DNA of 64,000 nucleotides from Pseudobdellovibrio exovorus JSS (lineage in GTDB: Bacteria; Bdellovibrionota; Bdellovibrionia; Bdellovibrionales; Bdellovibrionaceae). Under the pieces are notes generated by a model. It saw only the letters and a program-made list of their open reading frames with translations. It did no database searches and was not told the origin of the DNA. Shown here piece by piece: positions 61,808 to 64,000 of the stretch; position 1 is the first letter of the stretch; every line of letters starts with the position of its first letter. The stretch is taken from positions 930,001 through 994,000 of the forward strand of contig NC_020813.1 of assembly GCF_000348725.1 (NCBI RefSeq), written 5' to 3'. A program made the translations under genes and the position numbers.

Positions 61808-64000
61808 ATGGCTAAGAAACCACTTTCCGATGACTTTGATGGAATCATTGTCAAAGGTGCGCGCGAGCATAATCTTAAAGACGTCTCTATACGAATTCCT
61901 CGTAATAAAATTACGGTTTTTACAGGACTCAGCGGTTCGGGTAAATCGTCATTGGCTTTTGATACTGTGTACGCCGAAGGTCAGCGTCGTTATGTTGAAA
62001 GTCTTTCGGCCTATGCGCGGAATTTTTTAGAACAGCTTAAAAAACCAGAAGTGGATTCAGTTACAGGACTAAGTCCTGCGATTGCAATTGATCAGAAGTC
62101 AGTAGGTTTAAATCCAAGATCCACAGTGGGCACGGTTACTGAAATTTATGACTATCTTCGCTTGTTGTATGCGAAAGTAGGTATTCCCGAGTGTCCGATA
62201 CATCATGTGCCGGTGACATCGCAAACTCCACAGCAAATCATTGATGACATCTTTAAAAAATCAATGGGCACTAAGTTTTATATTTTAGCACCGATGGCTC
62301 AGGCTAAAAAAGGTGAGTTCTTAGCTGAGTTCCAACGATGGGCTAAAAAAGGTTTCGTTAAAGCAAAAGTCGATGGTCAGTACATTGAGCTAGAGCGTGC
62401 TACGAAACTGGCGAAAACGAAAACCCATGATATTGACTTGGTTGTTGATCAACTAATTCTAAAAGATACGATCAAACATCGCCTCAGTGAAAGTATTAAC
62501 ACGGCTTTGTCTTTATCAAATGGACGAGTGATTATTGAAACAGTGAGCGGTGAGCGCATAAATTATTCTTTGCACTCTACCTGTCCTATCTGTGCGTTCA
62601 GCTTCCCTGATTTAGAGCCGCGACTTTTTAGTTTTAATAATCCACGGGGAGCTTGTCCAACATGTAATGGCCTAGGCACTTTAGATCTTGTCGAAGAAGA
62701 GCAGTTTGCTGATTCCGATGTGGGTGGACGAAAATTAGAAAAGGTTAAGTACACTTACAAAGGTAAAAAGGTATCAGAAGAAGATACTGATGATGAGGAA
62801 TCAGAAGAAATGGTTTTGAATGAGTGTCCAGACTGCCAAGGGACACGCCTCAAGCCTGAATCTTTAAGTATTAAAATTGATGAAAAAAATATCGCCCAGT
62901 TATCTGTCATGTCGGCTTTAGAGCTTAAGTCGTTCATGCTCAATTTAGACTGGAGTGAAAAGAATCGCATGATTGCGGACAAGATTGTGAAGCAAATCGT
63001 GTCACGCCTAGAATTCCTAGAGCGAGTGGGAGCTTCGTATTTGTCACTTTCGCGTCCAGCCAGAACTCTGTCTGGTGGGGAAGCTCAAAGAATTCGTTTG
63101 GCGACGCAAGTGGGGTCGGCCCTTATTGGATGTATGTATGTTATGGATGAACCGAGTATTGGACTTCATCCACGTGATCATCATCGTCTTCTAGAGATCA
63201 TCGGAGAACTTAAAGATCGTGGCAATACCGTGATTCTAGTTGAGCATGACGAAGATACGATTCGCTATGCTGATTATGTTGTGGATTTAGGCCCGCGCGC
63301 TGGTGTTTTGGGCGGTGAATTGATCGCGGTAGGGACTCCGGATGAAATCGAAAAAAATCAGAACTCTTTAACAGGGCAGTACTTATCAGGTAAGAAACGT
63401 ATCCCTATTCCAAGCGTCAGACGTAAAGGTTCAGGTAAGACACTGGCTCTTTATGGGGCCTCAGGAAATAATTTAAAAAATGTAAATCTTGAAATTCCAT
63501 TGGGGACACTGACCTGTGTGACAGGTGTTTCTGGCAGTGGAAAAAGTACATTGGTGTTGGACACTCTTTACAAGATTTTAGCACGTGAATTTTTTAGGGC
63601 GAAAGTGTCGCCGTCTCCGTATAAAAAAATTGAAGGTATCGAGCATATTGATAAAGTGATCGATATCAATCAACGTCCGATTGGGCGCACTCCGCGTTCG
63701 ACTCCGGCGACTTATGTGGGACTTTTGCCGATGATTCGGGATTTGTATGCGGCTTTGCCAGAAGCTAAACTGCGCGGCTTTGAGCCTGGTCGATTTAGTT
63801 TTAACGTGAAAGGTGGGCGCTGTGAAACCTGTATGGGTCATGGGCAAATCCGTATGGAGATGCACTTCCTTTCTGACGTCTTTGTCACGTGCGATACGTG
63901 CGGTGGACGTCGTTACAATCGCGAAACCTTAAATGTGAAGTACAAAGAAAAAAGTATCGCAGATGTCTTAGATATGAGTGTTGCTGAGGCTTTTGATTTT
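61808..64000 (+). CDS. uvrA: Excinuclease ABC subunit A, 3' end outside window
   Basis: 731 codons are present and the frame is open at the window end. Seen in order: Walker A GLSGSGKSSLAFD, first zinc finger (CPICAFSFPD to GACPTCNGLG), signature LSGGEAQRIRLATQ, MDEPSIGLHPRD, second Walker A GVSGSGKSTL, and C-terminal zinc finger (GRCETCMGHG to CDTCGGRRYN). UvrA recognises DNA damage for UvrBC. Between the first zinc finger and CPDCQGTRL there are only about 50 residues, Lys- then Glu/Asp-rich, where E. coli has about 118. So the insertion domain is severely shortened. The gene may be cotranscribed with fur. Confidence 0.95.
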   Translation, partial: MAKKPLSDDFDGIIVKGAREHNLKDVSIRIPRNKITVFTGLSGSGKSSLAFDTVYAEGQRRYVESLSAYARNFLEQLKKPEVDSVTGLSPAIAIDQKSVGLNPRSTVGTVTEIYDYLRLLYAKVGIPECPIHHVPVTSQTPQQIIDDIFKKSMGTKFYILAPMAQAKKGEFLAEFQRWAKKGFVKAKVDGQYIELERATKLAKTKTHDIDLVVDQLILKDTIKHRLSESINTALSLSNGRVIIETVSGERINYSLHSTCPICAFSFPDLEPRLFSFNNPRGACPTCNGLGTLDLVEEEQFADSDVGGRKLEKVKYTYKGKKVSEEDTDDEESEEMVLNECPDCQGTRLKPESLSIKIDEKNIAQLSVMSALELKSFMLNLDWSEKNRMIADKIVKQIVSRLEFLERVGASYLSLSRPARTLSGGEAQRIRLATQVGSALIGCMYVMDEPSIGLHPRDHHRLLEIIGELKDRGNTVILVEHDEDTIRYADYVVDLGPRAGVLGGELIAVGTPDEIEKNQNSLTGQYLSGKKRIPIPSVRRKGSGKTLALYGASGNNLKNVNLEIPLGTLTCVTGVSGSGKSTLVLDTLYKILAREFFRAKVSPSPYKKIEGIEHIDKVIDINQRPIGRTPRSTPATYVGLLPMIRDLYAALPEAKLRGFEPGRFSFNVKGGRCETCMGHGQIRMEMHFLSDVFVTCDTCGGRRYNRETLNVKYKEKSIADVLDMSVAEAFDF

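Overview
This AT-rich window (roughly 40% GC by eye) is densely packed chromosome from a Gram-negative bacterium with an outer membrane: it has LpxC, a TamA/TamB pair, an Lpt permease and an OmpA protein. The gene set suggests the Bdellovibrionota: PilC-PilS-PilR, MreCD with PBP2 and RodA, a methylcitrate operon, and many secreted proteases and lipoproteins. The low GC would fit an exovorus-type (Pseudobdellovibrio-like) relative better than B. bacteriovorus. This placement is inferred from memory of these genomes, not from a search. I see no rRNA, tRNA, insertion sequence, prophage or CRISPR array.

Layout. 1-3093: the end of pilC, then pilS and pilR. 3117-6113 (minus): an OmpR-type two-component system and an EamA exporter. 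6201-11065: an FKBP lipoprotein, pdxH, pcp, apaG, an EEP nuclease and pepA. 11062-16221: a conserved unknown, a DUF502 protein, an OmpA porin and a subtilisin protease fused to a PilZ domain. 16255-21085 (minus): MgtE and an ABCC-like heterodimeric ABC exporter. 21193-28690: a Tat-type flavin oxidase, folE, pepN, ahpD/ahpC, corA and a lipoprotein. 28811-41961 is one long minus-strand series: a TPR protein, efp, a TPR protein, tamB, tamA, prpD, prpB, prpC and a small exported protein. 42021-46283: ruvCAB, lpxC and ald. 46340-51062 carries DNA-uptake functions (comEC split into two genes, and dprA) around a LysM cell-wall operon. 51063-51391 holds a probable structured small RNA. 51374-58389: an Lpt permease, a pseudo-receiver protein, trxA and the mreC-mreD-mrdA-rodA elongasome operon. 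58535-64000: a PpiD-like foldase, cdd, maf, a Fur regulator with a Fur box, and the start of uvrA.

The genes group into cell-envelope building and shape (mre/mrd, lpxC, lptF, tamAB, LysM, PpiD, FKBP), redox and metal homeostasis (ahpCD, trxA, fur, mgtE, corA), peptide and propionyl-CoA catabolism (pepA, pepN, pcp, the subtilase, prpDBC, ald; fitting for a protein-eating predator), DNA uptake and repair (comEC, dprA, ruvABC, uvrA), and surface motility (pil).

The least expected items are: (1) a subtilisin-TM-PilZ protein with intact c-di-GMP-binding motifs; (2) an intergenic RNA with two hairpin loops matching the CsrA-binding consensus; (3) a two-gene ComEC; (4) a UvrA with most of its insertion domain missing; (5) a palindromic terminator inside the ends of two convergent genes, giving both proteins the same C-terminal residues.
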